A stretch of DNA of 12,280 nucleotides from Bacteroidales bacterium UBA5621 (GTDB taxonomy: Bacteria > Bacteroidota > Bacteroidia > Bacteroidales > VadinHA17). The translations under genes were made by a program, and so were the position numbers. This document shows positions 5,668 through 12,280 of the stretch, one piece after another; the first letter of the stretch is position 1, and the number at the start of each line of letters is the position of its first letter. The stretch lies in the NCBI GenBank assembly GCA_002424525.1, contig DIKJ01000023.1, positions 9,260 through 21,539 on the forward strand, read 5' to 3'. Below the pieces are notes generated by a model. That model was not told where the DNA came from, ran no database searches, and saw only the letters and a program-made list of their open reading frames with translations.

Positions 5668-6921
5668 GTGCGTTATTCAACTAATAACCGATTGCCTGTG
5701 CGTTTTTCATTGATCATAGCGGTACTGATTATGCCGTTAACTGCTGTGGCCCAGCTGACAGCCCCGGGGTCCAACGCTGTGCGTTATACCGCATACCCTT
5801 CTAACCCCGGAGTAAGGGATCCGGTTTTCATATACTGTAACCCTACAGGTACCCGGTTGGGGACACTTAATGCTGTTAGCCCCGGCGGCACAGCTCCTTA
5901 TAATTATACATGGTATAAGTGGAGTGATGCCACCGGAAGCTTCAGCCAGCTTATCAAGACCGAAACAGGCGTAATGAGTTCCTCGGCAAATAACCTTGAT
6001 GAAGGAGGATACAGGGTTAATATTGCAGGCGGGGGAGGATATACGGCAACCCTTACCGGCTGGATTTTCCTTGACAAGCCTTACGCCCTGGCAACATTGA
6101 TGAACCGGACATGCGATTATGTTGCATTGAGCGGCAAGGTCGCGGTTGATACATTTTACTACCGTGATCCGTCCGGCGGAAACCGGGTCAGACTGCCCAA
6201 CGGGGTCAGGTTCAGGTGGTCATCGGATCCTCCGTCTTCAATACCGTTTCCCGAGATTGAGCTTAATCCACTGACATTCAGCCCTCCCCTTGTTGATGTT
6301 ACCTATAAGCTGCAGGTAACCGACAGCTTTGCCTGCGTAAGTGAATCATCCTTCTTTTATGAATCCATTCATGTCAAGGCAGATTTTTCAGTATCCCCCG
6401 ACAGAGGCGATGCCCCGCTTGAGGTTACCTTTACCGACAAGTCAGTAAGAGCATTTAAATACAGGTGGGAATTCGGTGACGATACTGTTTCTCTTCTTGA
6501 TAATCCCGGACAGCATATTTATTACATACCGGGTGAATACACGGTCAAGCTTACCATTGAAAGTGAATTGCACTGCATCGACTCTATGAGATTCAGCAAG
6601 ATAGTGGTAAATCCCTCGGCATTGCAGATCCCGAATGTCTTTACGCCCGACGGCGACGGGTTTAATGACAATTTCGTGGTGGCGTCTCAGTCGTTAAGGT
6701 ATATCAATGTGGATATATACAGCCGCAGCGGGCTGAAGGTCTATAGTTTTGACGGACAGGGTGACAGGCTAAGGGAATGGACAGGCTGGGACGGGAATGT
6801 CAACAACTCTTCCGCGAAGGCTGCGCCTGGTATATATTTCTATATAATAAAGGCGAAGGGCTGGGACGATGTGGTTTACGACAACAAAGAGTACCGGGGA
6901 TTCGTTTATCTTTACAGGTAA
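5668..6921 (+). CDS. T9SS-exported PKD protein with gliding-motility C-terminal domain
   Basis: A 417-residue extracellular protein. Residues 1-28 are a signal peptide (RFSLIIAVLIMPLTAVA, cut probably before Gln29). Residues 35-232 form an unrecognised beta-rich region with Ig-like hints (PYNYTWYKW at 77-85, YKLQVTDSFACV at 213-224). Residues 237-314 are a PKD domain (PDRGDAPLEVTFTDKS, then WEFGDD and PGEYTVKLTI). Residues 319-417 are the gliding-motility-associated/T9SS type-B sorting domain: IPNVFTPDGDGFNDNF, YSRSGLKVY, WTGWDG, APGIYFYII, ending RGFVYLYR. That domain directs T9SS export and surface attachment. There are no catalytic residues; adhesion or matrix roles are typical but inferred. 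The start codon is GTG, since the next in-frame Met (22) lies within the signal peptide. No PorP/SprF partner gene is adjacent. A palindromic repeat abuts the start, and only 5 nt separate its stop from the convergent lyase gene. Confidence 0.92.
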   Translation: MRYSTNNRLPVRFSLIIAVLIMPLTAVAQLTAPGSNAVRYTAYPSNPGVRDPVFIYCNPTGTRLGTLNAVSPGGTAPYNYTWYKWSDATGSFSQLIKTETGVMSSSANNLDEGGYRVNIAGGGGYTATLTGWIFLDKPYALATLMNRTCDYVALSGKVAVDTFYYRDPSGGNRVRLPNGVRFRWSSDPPSSIPFPEIELNPLTFSPPLVDVTYKLQVTDSFACVSESSFFYESIHVKADFSVSPDRGDAPLEVTFTDKSVRAFKYRWEFGDDTVSLLDNPGQHIYYIPGEYTVKLTIESELHCIDSMRFSKIVVNPSALQIPNVFTPDGDGFNDNFVVASQSLRYINVDIYSRSGLKVYSFDGQGDRLREWTGWDGNVNNSSAKAAPGIYFYIIKAKGWDDVVYDNKEYRGFVYLYR

Positions 6922-6926
6922 CGCCA

Positions 6927-8054
6927 TCATATCGTGATCTTTCTCCGCCTGGCGTCGATCTTCCATTCTTCCAAGACCTTTCCATCCCTGGCCACATAGG
7001 CTGAATCATGACGGTCAACTGTCGGACAGATATGATATGGTATGCCGTACAACATGTCGCCAACAGTGAACCGGCTGCTGTCAGGTGTCTTTACAACCAT
7101 GTGCTCCTCGTTGTGGCCCGTAATTTCGTAGTTCCCGAGATCGGGGAAGATAACCCTGGGCTGAGGCATCTCCGAAGCAACTGCCTTATGGCCAAGGTCG
7201 AGGCAGAGAAGGCCGGGAGCAGGTTTGCTGATAATCCGCGTCACCAGTACTGCGGCATGCAGGAAATCCATATCGCTGAAGGCGCTGCCATATCCGTGGT
7301 CCCATAAAAGAGTTGTTCCCGGGCTAAGTTCGACTCCTTCACGCCTGGCGTGAACAGGGAATGAAGGTGTTCCGCCTGCAATGATCTTCAGGGATTGGAT
7401 ACCCTCTCTCCGGAGAGCATCCATGAGCCGTGCCACAGGCACAAAGGCCTCCTCGCATATTTTCCCGCGCTCCACAGGATCGGGCTCATGGATATGTCCG
7501 TCATAAACATGCAGGCCTTCTGCTTCAAGCATTGGAAGACTGGCGATCATTCTGTAAAGGCTGACGGCATGTTCTCCTGGTACTACGCCGGTCCGGTTCA
7601 TGCCGCAATTGATATCGAGCCAGACGTGAGCCAGGATATTTCTCTTAACCGCTTCCGATGAGAGTTGATGCATTATTTCCGGGGTATCGGCCAGGCACGA
7701 TATCTTTATTTCCGGAAACTTCAGGATGAGATTAAAGAACCTGCCAATATTCGGTCCGACCGGCTGGTAGGCGAGTAAAATATCATCCGCACCGCAACCT
7801 GCAACCATTTCAGCTTCTGATACAGTGGCACACTTAAATCTGGAGATTCCCTGTTTCATCTGAAGCCTGACGATCTCAGCCATCTTGTGGGTCTTGACAT
7901 GGGGCCTTAGCCTCTTTGCATCTCCGGCAATTGAGATCATCGTTCTGATATTCTGTTCAATCCTGTCGGGATAGACTATCAATGCAGGAGAAAACAGATC
8001 TTCAGCATTGCTTACGGTATACCATCCATCCGATAAAGATCCGATATTGCTCAT
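6927..8054 (-). CDS. D-threonine aldolase/D-serine dehydratase-like PLP enzyme
   Basis: A fold-type III (alanine-racemase-like) pyridoxal-phosphate enzyme with an N-terminal TIM barrel and a C-terminal beta domain. The cofactor-lysine motif is RPHVKTHK (50-57; the first lysine, Lys54, by family analogy). Other landmarks are DINCGMNRTG (147-156), the PLP-phosphate region AGGTPS (226-231), and the C-terminal metal motif HICPTVDRHDS (341-351). The His-x-Cys pair (341/343) is the zinc site of D-serine dehydratases, whereas characterised D-threonine aldolases carry His-x-Asp, so a dehydratase-like metal site is favoured. The reaction is probably cleavage or deamination of a D-hydroxy amino acid; the exact substrate is unknown. 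Length (375) is normal. The ATG at 8054 places the first strand and Lys motif at the usual distance. It lies 63 nt downstream of the PhzF gene with no promoter seen between them, so co-transcription is likely. Confidence 0.88.
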   Translation of the reverse strand: MSNIGSLSDGWYTVSNAEDLFSPALIVYPDRIEQNIRTMISIAGDAKRLRPHVKTHKMAEIVRLQMKQGISRFKCATVSEAEMVAGCGADDILLAYQPVGPNIGRFFNLILKFPEIKISCLADTPEIMHQLSSEAVKRNILAHVWLDINCGMNRTGVVPGEHAVSLYRMIASLPMLEAEGLHVYDGHIHEPDPVERGKICEEAFVPVARLMDALRREGIQSLKIIAGGTPSFPVHARREGVELSPGTTLLWDHGYGSAFSDMDFLHAAVLVTRIISKPAPGLLCLDLGHKAVASEMPQPRVIFPDLGNYEITGHNEEHMVVKTPDSSRFTVGDMLYGIPYHICPTVDRHDSAYVARDGKVLEEWKIDARRRKITI

Positions 8055-8117
8055 TGGATAATAGATATTGGATTCCGGATCAGTTCCGGTAAGGTAAAGA
8101 AGTTTACTGTCAATATA

Positions 8118-8918
8118 TTATACAAACAACGAAGCCCTGAATATTGTCTTCGCCTGTCCGGAGATCTCCACCCTGTTCTCTTTCAGGGATATTTTCATAA
8201 CACCGGTCCTTTTGGAAACCTGCTGAACAATGAAATCATTCCGGTTGGTTTTCATATGCCAGAATGGAGCAAGTATGCAATTGGCTGAGCCGGTTACTGG
8301 GTCCTCATAGATGCCGAGCGAAGGCACAAAACAGCGGAGACTGAAATCAAAATTGGTTTCGGAGGAGGGTGCGGTAATGATCAGATGGCCGAGGTCGCTC
8401 TTCATCATCGCGTTGAAGTCAGGCTTCATTGTCCTCAGCTCATTTTCAACATTGATTAGCGCAAGCTTCCATCCATAGCTGCTGCTGTACATTTCGACAG
8501 GCTGTACCCCTATAACCTTCTCTACACCCTTTGGAACAGGAATCTGCCGGATCGGGAATGCCGGAAAATCCATCGTTATCCATCTCTTTACCGACCTTGC
8601 CCTCAACTCGCCGGCTTTTGACGAGAATACAATCTCTTCTTCCTTCGGAACATATCCTTTCTCAAACATGACATGAGCTGCTGCAAGGGTGGCATGACCG
8701 CAAAGCGGTACCTCTTCTGCCGGAGAAAAAAACCTGATCTGGCTGACCGGCGTCCCCGGAATAATAAAAGCCGTTTCAGAAACATTCATTTCAGTAGCAA
8801 TTTTTTGCATCCAGTCAGTTGATGCGTCCTCTTCCAGAATACATATTCCGGCGGGATTGCCCTTGAAAGGTTCGCTGGTAAATGCATCGACCTGATAAAT
8901 TCTCTTTCTCTCTGCCAT
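8118..8918 (-). CDS. PhzF-family isomerase/epimerase-like protein
   Basis: A member of the PhzF (phenazine-biosynthesis-like, diaminopimelate-epimerase fold) family. Motifs, numbered from the longer frame: QVDAFTSEPFKGNPAG (19-34), NVSETAF (55-61, with the catalytic-type Glu58), FSPAEEVPLCGHATLA (74-89), and EDPVTGSAN (215-223). These sit in the two halves of the fold whose interface forms the active site. No cofactor is needed in the family. There are no other phenazine genes here, so phenazine synthesis is not implied; most relatives act on unknown amino-acid-like substrates. The longest frame starts at TTG 8948, but a promoter-like element overlaps that codon. ATG 8918 gives 266 residues beginning MAERKRIYQVDAF, the normal family N-terminus. 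It is the first gene of a likely operon with the PLP enzyme downstream, and divergent from the efflux regulator. Family assignment is firm; reaction unknown. Confidence 0.9.
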   Translation of the reverse strand: MAERKRIYQVDAFTSEPFKGNPAGICILEEDASTDWMQKIATEMNVSETAFIIPGTPVSQIRFFSPAEEVPLCGHATLAAAHVMFEKGYVPKEEEIVFSSKAGELRARSVKRWITMDFPAFPIRQIPVPKGVEKVIGVQPVEMYSSSYGWKLALINVENELRTMKPDFNAMMKSDLGHLIITAPSSETNFDFSLRCFVPSLGIYEDPVTGSANCILAPFWHMKTNRNDFIVQQVSKRTGVMKISLKENRVEISGQAKTIFRASLFV

Positions 8919-8944
8919 TTTAATTTTACATATTGATTCCCGGA

Positions 8945-8976
8945 CCAATGTAAGAAATTTTTTACTAAATCACCAA
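8945..8976 (-). promoter_or_regulatory. Putative promoter of the PhzF/PLP-enzyme operon
   Basis: On the minus strand TTG (8976-8974) is followed after 21 nt by TACATTGG (8952-8945), one mismatch from TAnnTTTG. Transcription would begin near 8938, giving a leader of about 20 nt to the ATG at 8918 and leaving the TTG at 8948 untranscribed. Confidence 0.4.
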
Positions 8977-9060
8977 TCCCTGCCCTCAACAATCCCTTCC
9001 GCCGTTCACCGGTAAAAAACGACCCCTTGCAGACTTTAACACCAATTTAACAAATAAAAC

Positions 9061-9091
9061 TTTGTAAACTAAAATAGTTTTCACATTTTTG
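9061..9091 (+). promoter_or_regulatory. Promoter of the TetR/efflux operon
   Basis: TTTG (9061-9064) and CATTTTTG (9084-9091, one mismatch from TAnnTTTG) are 19 nt apart, the standard Bacteroidetes -33/-7 spacing. The start of transcription would be near 9097, only about 11 nt before the regulator's ATG. Confidence 0.45.
9066..9080. promoter_or_regulatory. Palindromic operator candidate for the TetR repressor
   Basis: AAACTA-AAA-TAGTTT is a perfect inverted repeat with 6-bp arms. It lies entirely between the -33 and -7 elements of the efflux operon promoter, where a bound TetR dimer would block RNA polymerase. TetR-family repressors commonly bind 15-bp or longer palindromes in their own promoters. 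Binding itself is inferred. Confidence 0.45.
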
Positions 9092-9107
9092 CGGGCTGAA
9101 AAATGAG

Positions 9108-9728
9108 ATGATGGATTACCGGCAAAGAATAATTGAGGAAGCTGCGCAGTTGTTCCGGACTTATGGCATAAAAACCGTTACCATGGATATGCTGGCAACC
9201 CGTATGGGTATTTCCAAACGTACTATTTACGAAGTATTCAAGGACAAGGATGAGTTGCTCCGGGGCGTCATTACCTCGATGACAATAAAGCAGAAGGAGC
9301 TCATGGAGAAGATCCTCGGAGAATCGGAAAATGTTATTGAAGCAATATTTAAAATGCTGGATCTTATGAGCGCTCACTTCAGGAACATGAGCCCGGCATT
9401 TTTGCTCGATATGAAAAGATTTCACAATAAGATACTCAACAAAGTAGATGAAGCAAATGAGCTTCCTTATTACAGGGATAATTCGGAGGTTCTGCTAAGG
9501 GGTATTAAGGAGGGTCTCTTCAGGGAGGATATTGACATCAATATTACAAATAAATGCCTTGTTGAGGTTACCAGGCTGGCAAATGACAAAGATGCCAGCT
9601 CACCAGACAGTATGATGAATGAAGACATGATAAGGAACATTTACATCAATTACCTCAGGGGTATTTCGACCCTGAAGGGTCTTGAGCTGATAACTTTTTA
9701 TGAAAACCGGAAAGAACTGAATTACTGA
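9108..9728 (+). CDS. TetR/AcrR-family transcriptional repressor
   Basis: A 206-residue one-component regulator. The N-terminal TetR HTH is clear: YRQRIIEEAAQLFRTYG (helix 1, 4-20), then TVTMDMLATRMGISKRTIYEVFKDKDELL (23-51), with the recognition helix at SKRTIYEVF. The helical ligand-binding domain after about residue 55 is variable, as in the family, so the inducer cannot be predicted; drugs, fatty acids or bile-like compounds are usual. It is the first gene of the efflux cluster, 38 nt before the TolC gene, and its promoter carries a palindrome at 9066-9080. Autorepression and control of the downstream pump genes are therefore likely. ATG 9108 is directly followed by a second ATG at 9111, and either could be used. 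An ATG at 9103 is in another frame and stops at once. Confidence 0.93.
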   Translation: MMDYRQRIIEEAAQLFRTYGIKTVTMDMLATRMGISKRTIYEVFKDKDELLRGVITSMTIKQKELMEKILGESENVIEAIFKMLDLMSAHFRNMSPAFLLDMKRFHNKILNKVDEANELPYYRDNSEVLLRGIKEGLFREDIDINITNKCLVEVTRLANDKDASSPDSMMNEDMIRNIYINYLRGISTLKGLELITFYENRKELNY

Positions 9729-9766
9729 TACAGGATTTGAAAGATTAAAGAATAAACAGACACAAT

Positions 9767-11098
9767 ATGAGAAGAAGGTTTTTAATCATGCTGGTTGTTT
9801 CACTGGCCTTCCATGCTGGCACTGTACCGGCTCAGGTTGGTGAATTGAAGCTATCGCTTGCGGAAGCAAGGGATTATGCTGTAGCCAATAACAAAATGGT
9901 CATTTCGGCCAGGCTGGATGTTGAGAAATCGGGTATCACTGTATGGGAGACCATTTCCGCAGCATTGCCAAGAGTTGATGCATCAGGTTCATTTACGGAT
10001 AATCTTAAACTGATGACAACCCTGTTGCCAGGAGAATTTTTCGGACAACCGGGTGAGAAGATACCGGTTACCTTCGGCTCCAAGTACAACTCAGGAGCAA
10101 ATATCCAGGCGTCCCTGGTCCTTTTTAATGCGCCTCTGTTCCTGGGAATAGAAACAACCAGGCTCGCGAAAAGGCTGAGCGAGGAAAATCTGGCAAGAAC
10201 AGAACTGGAGATCAGGGAGTCGGTCAGTTCGGCATACTATCTGACCCTGATCACAGAACGGACCCTCAAAATACTTAATGAAGATATTGAAAATCTAACC
10301 GCGACTCTCAGATCAACCCGCGCAATGTTCGCCGCCGGTATGGCTGAAGCCACCGACGTTGACCAGATGATCTCAAATGTCACAATGGTGGAGAACAGCA
10401 GGAGTTCGCTGGAAAGAACGATAGAGCTTAATTACAACATCTTACGGTTCCAGCTGGGTCTTTTGCCCGACACCAGGATTATTCTGACAGAAACGCTTGA
10501 ATCGCTGACCGAAAAGATCAACGTGGAAGCCTTGCTGTCGAAGGATTTTGATATTAATGATAACGTTGATTACAGGCTGGTTGAAGGTCAGGAAATGCTT
10601 TCATCTCTTGCCCTTAAGTCACAGAAGGCCTCCACCTTTCCGACACTGGCCGGGTTCTACAACTACGGTACAAACGGTATGGGTGATAAGATCTCAGGTC
10701 TGAGATGGTTCCCGAACTCGATGACCGGATTACAGGTGTCACTGCCCATCTTCTCAAGCGGTCAGCGTTACGCCCAGATAAGAAAGGCTCAGATTGACCT
10801 TGACAAGGCCAGGAACACCAAGGCACTTGTGACAGATCAGCTGAGGATGCAGGAGAAACAGCTGAGATATAATCTCATTAGCGCCAACCTTCAATACATC
10901 AGTCAGAGAGATAACGTTGAGGTCTCGAAAAGAATTTATGCAAGTATGGAGAATAAATTCAGGCAGGGAGTGGCTTCCAGCCTGGAGCTGACACAGGCCA
11001 ACTCAAACTATCTTCAGTCTGAAAACAATTACCTGACGGCTTTGCTGAACCTTCTCCAGACGAAATTGTCGCTCGATAAGTTATTAAATAACATTTAA
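9767..11098 (+). CDS. TolC-family outer-membrane efflux protein
   Basis: The outer-membrane channel of the tripartite pump. An N-terminal signal peptide (MRRRFLIMLVVSLAFHAGTVPA, cut about residue 22) is followed by two outer-membrane-efflux-protein repeats. The first opens with LSLAEARDYAVANNKMV and the second runs from about residue 260. Each contains the long amphipathic helices that form the periplasmic tunnel (for example ESVSSAYYLTLITERTLKIL and the Gln-rich segment near the C-terminus). At 443 residues the length is typical. Near the C-terminus FRQGVASSLELTQANSNYLQ is the family's well-conserved helix pattern. It lies 38 nt after the TetR gene and 27 nt before the adaptor gene, with no promoter or terminator between them, so it is part of the operon. 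It has no lipobox, unlike OprM/NodT-type relatives. Substrate unknown. Confidence 0.94.
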   Translation: MRRRFLIMLVVSLAFHAGTVPAQVGELKLSLAEARDYAVANNKMVISARLDVEKSGITVWETISAALPRVDASGSFTDNLKLMTTLLPGEFFGQPGEKIPVTFGSKYNSGANIQASLVLFNAPLFLGIETTRLAKRLSEENLARTELEIRESVSSAYYLTLITERTLKILNEDIENLTATLRSTRAMFAAGMAEATDVDQMISNVTMVENSRSSLERTIELNYNILRFQLGLLPDTRIILTETLESLTEKINVEALLSKDFDINDNVDYRLVEGQEMLSSLALKSQKASTFPTLAGFYNYGTNGMGDKISGLRWFPNSMTGLQVSLPIFSSGQRYAQIRKAQIDLDKARNTKALVTDQLRMQEKQLRYNLISANLQYISQRDNVEVSKRIYASMENKFRQGVASSLELTQANSNYLQSENNYLTALLNLLQTKLSLDKLLNNI

Positions 11099-11125
11099 AT
11101 AGCAGGAACAATAACAATTAAAACT

Positions 11126-12190
11126 ATGAAATACAGATTAACAATTTGGGCATTGGTGTTTGGCGCTCTAATGATCACGTCCTGCTCATCCAGGGCCGGA
11201 AAAGAATCGGACACCCTTAACGGATCTGCCGGGGGTTCTGACAGGCCGGTCATACCGGTCAGGGTCATCGTTCTTTCGGAGACGAGGATAGCCAGAACAA
11301 TAGACTATACATCAACAGTTCTTCCCTTTGAGGAGGTGAATGTTGTTCCATCCACGCCGGGAAGAATTGAAAAGATATATGTTGAGACCGGCGACCGGGT
11401 CAGCAAAGGAGACAATCTGTTCCTTATGGACCGGACACAGCTCTATCAGCTTCAGCTGCAGATGGCAAGCCTGGAAAAGGACCTGAGCCGCATGGATACC
11501 CTTTTGAGGACCGGCAGTGCAAAACAGCAGGCTTATGACCAGTTGAAAACGCAATATGATGTCTTAAAGACCAACGTTGATTTCATGCAGCAGAACACTC
11601 TTTTGAAGGCACCCTTTAACGGAGTGGTCACCGGCAAATACTTCGAGGACGGAGAGATGTATTCCGGTACTCCGACGACTGCAACCGGCCGGTCTGCTGT
11701 TGTAACGGTTATGCAGGTGAACCCTTTGAAACTGAAGGTCGGTATATCAGAGCAATATTATCCGCTTATCAGGACCGGGATGAAGGCTAAGATAACTGCG
11801 GATGTCTATCCCGGTGAATCCTTTACCGGGGTTATTTTCCGGGTAGCTCCGACGATCAACCCTGAAACACGTTCCTTTATCGGGGAGATTGAGGTACCCA
11901 ACAGGAATGGTCTGCTGAAGCCCGGAATGTTCGTGAGGGTATCAATGGATTTAGGTGAAGTTGAGACATTTGTAGTTCCTGCAAACACAGTCCTTCTGCA
12001 GGAGGGCACTAACATCAGATATGTGTTTGTGGCAGAAAGAGGTAGTGCAAAGCGGGTGGAGGTTCTTATCGGGAAAAGATTTGATGACAAGCTTGAAATT
12101 CTGTCGGATAATCTTAAAGTGGGTGATCTGATAATCACTGAGGGGCAGGCGCGCCTCATTAATCTGGACAGGATCGAGGCAGTTAACTGA
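11126..12190 (+). CDS. RND efflux periplasmic adaptor (membrane fusion protein), lipoprotein
   Basis: Bridges the inner-membrane RND pump to the TolC channel. The signal peptide ends in a lipobox (ITSC, lipid Cys20), so it is anchored as a lipoprotein. In order: the first lipoyl half around PSTPGRIEKIYVETGDRVSKGDNLF (75-99), a fairly short alpha hairpin (about 105-157) with heptad-like Leu/Met spacing, the second lipoyl half LLKAPFNGVVTGKYFEDGE (159-177), a beta-barrel (about 197-275, including NGLLKPGMFVRVSM), and a membrane-proximal domain to residue 354 (IITEGQARLINLDRI). This AcrA/HlyD order and the 354-residue length are normal. The gene starts 27 nt after the TolC gene and ends 25 nt before the pump gene. 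The start at 11126 gives an ideal signal peptide. Confidence 0.94.
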   Translation: MKYRLTIWALVFGALMITSCSSRAGKESDTLNGSAGGSDRPVIPVRVIVLSETRIARTIDYTSTVLPFEEVNVVPSTPGRIEKIYVETGDRVSKGDNLFLMDRTQLYQLQLQMASLEKDLSRMDTLLRTGSAKQQAYDQLKTQYDVLKTNVDFMQQNTLLKAPFNGVVTGKYFEDGEMYSGTPTTATGRSAVVTVMQVNPLKLKVGISEQYYPLIRTGMKAKITADVYPGESFTGVIFRVAPTINPETRSFIGEIEVPNRNGLLKPGMFVRVSMDLGEVETFVVPANTVLLQEGTNIRYVFVAERGSAKRVEVLIGKRFDDKLEILSDNLKVGDLIITEGQARLINLDRIEAVN

Positions 12191-12215
12191 TTGACAGATT
12201 TCAAAAAGATCAACA

Positions 12216-12280
12216 ATGAGCATATATAGCACATCTGTAAAAAAACCTGTAACAACCATCCTCATATTTGTGGCGGTTGT
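12216..12280 (+). CDS. RND-family inner-membrane efflux pump, N-terminus only
   Basis: Starting at the ATG at 12216 the frame stays open to the window edge for 21 codons: MSIYSTSVKKPVTTILIFVA, then Val and a partial codon. This is the characteristic opening of Bacteroidetes AcrB-type RND transporters: a short cytoplasmic segment with K(K/R)PVTT followed by the first transmembrane helix. Position directly behind TetR, TolC and adaptor genes, 25 nt after the adaptor stop, fits the missing third pump component. Energy would come from the proton gradient. Only about 2% of a normal pump of roughly 1,000 residues is visible, so subclass and integrity cannot be judged. Confidence 0.85.
   Translation, partial: MSIYSTSVKKPVTTILIFVAV

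Noticed and set aside
6921..6955. Hairpin ACGCCA/TGGCGT at the convergent ends of the T9SS cargo and PLP enzyme genes
   Set aside because: It has only a 6-bp stem with a 23-nt loop and no U-tract, mostly inside coding sequence; too weak to call a terminator.
11312..12265. Minus-strand frames of 80-149 codons across the adaptor gene
   Set aside because: They are antisense shadows of a fully conserved adaptor protein and show no domains.

Overview
The window reads as chromosome of a Bacteroidetes bacterium that has a type IX secretion system (T9SS). It is probably a free-living or environmental Bacteroidales/Cytophagales-type organism; I cannot name the genus. Four things support this. A secreted protein ends in the gliding-motility/T9SS type-B C-terminal domain. 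Several gene starts are preceded by the Bacteroidetes sigma-factor -7 element TAnnTTTG, with a TTG or TTTG about 19-22 nt upstream in three cases. Shine-Dalgarno sequences are nearly absent. The TolC / lipoprotein adaptor / RND operon has the typical Bacteroidetes layout. No rRNA, tRNA, CRISPR array, insertion sequence or phage gene was seen.

Layout. Positions 1-628 are AT-rich and mostly non-coding, but the minus strand at 386-560 holds a candidate small lipoprotein gene whose frame changes at a run of seven G. Next is thiamine pyrophosphokinase (629-1249, +), convergent with a membrane-bound LuxR-type regulator (1259-2188, -). That regulator is divergent from a multi-pass membrane protein (2330-3079, +). 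A heptanucleotide tandem repeat and a perfect 15-bp hairpin terminator separate this gene from a convergent UvrD/PcrA helicase (3205-5487, -). A 180-bp divergent region full of inverted repeats then leads to a T9SS-exported PKD protein (5668-6921, +). A minus-strand pair follows: a PhzF-family protein (8118-8918) upstream of a PLP-dependent D-threonine aldolase/D-serine dehydratase-like enzyme (6927-8054). The window ends with a plus-strand efflux operon: TetR regulator (9108-9728), TolC-family outer-membrane protein (9767-11098), lipoprotein periplasmic adaptor (11126-12190), and the first 21 codons of the RND pump (12216 onward, cut by the window edge).

How genes work together. The last four genes form a self-contained tripartite RND efflux system. 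Its TetR regulator probably represses its own promoter, because a palindrome lies exactly between the -33 and -7 elements. The PhzF and D-amino-acid-lyase-like genes are probably co-transcribed and may act on one amino-acid-like substrate, but neither substrate can be read from sequence. The remaining genes look like independent single-gene units. For four genes (2330, 5487, 8918 and the LuxR gene) the longest reading frame starts too far upstream, and promoter elements or family N-termini favour a downstream start.

I found no convincing new multi-gene system. The observations most worth checking are the split lipoprotein gene at 386-560, the two-copy palindromic repeat before the T9SS cargo gene, and the paired promoter repeats of the helicase and LuxR genes.
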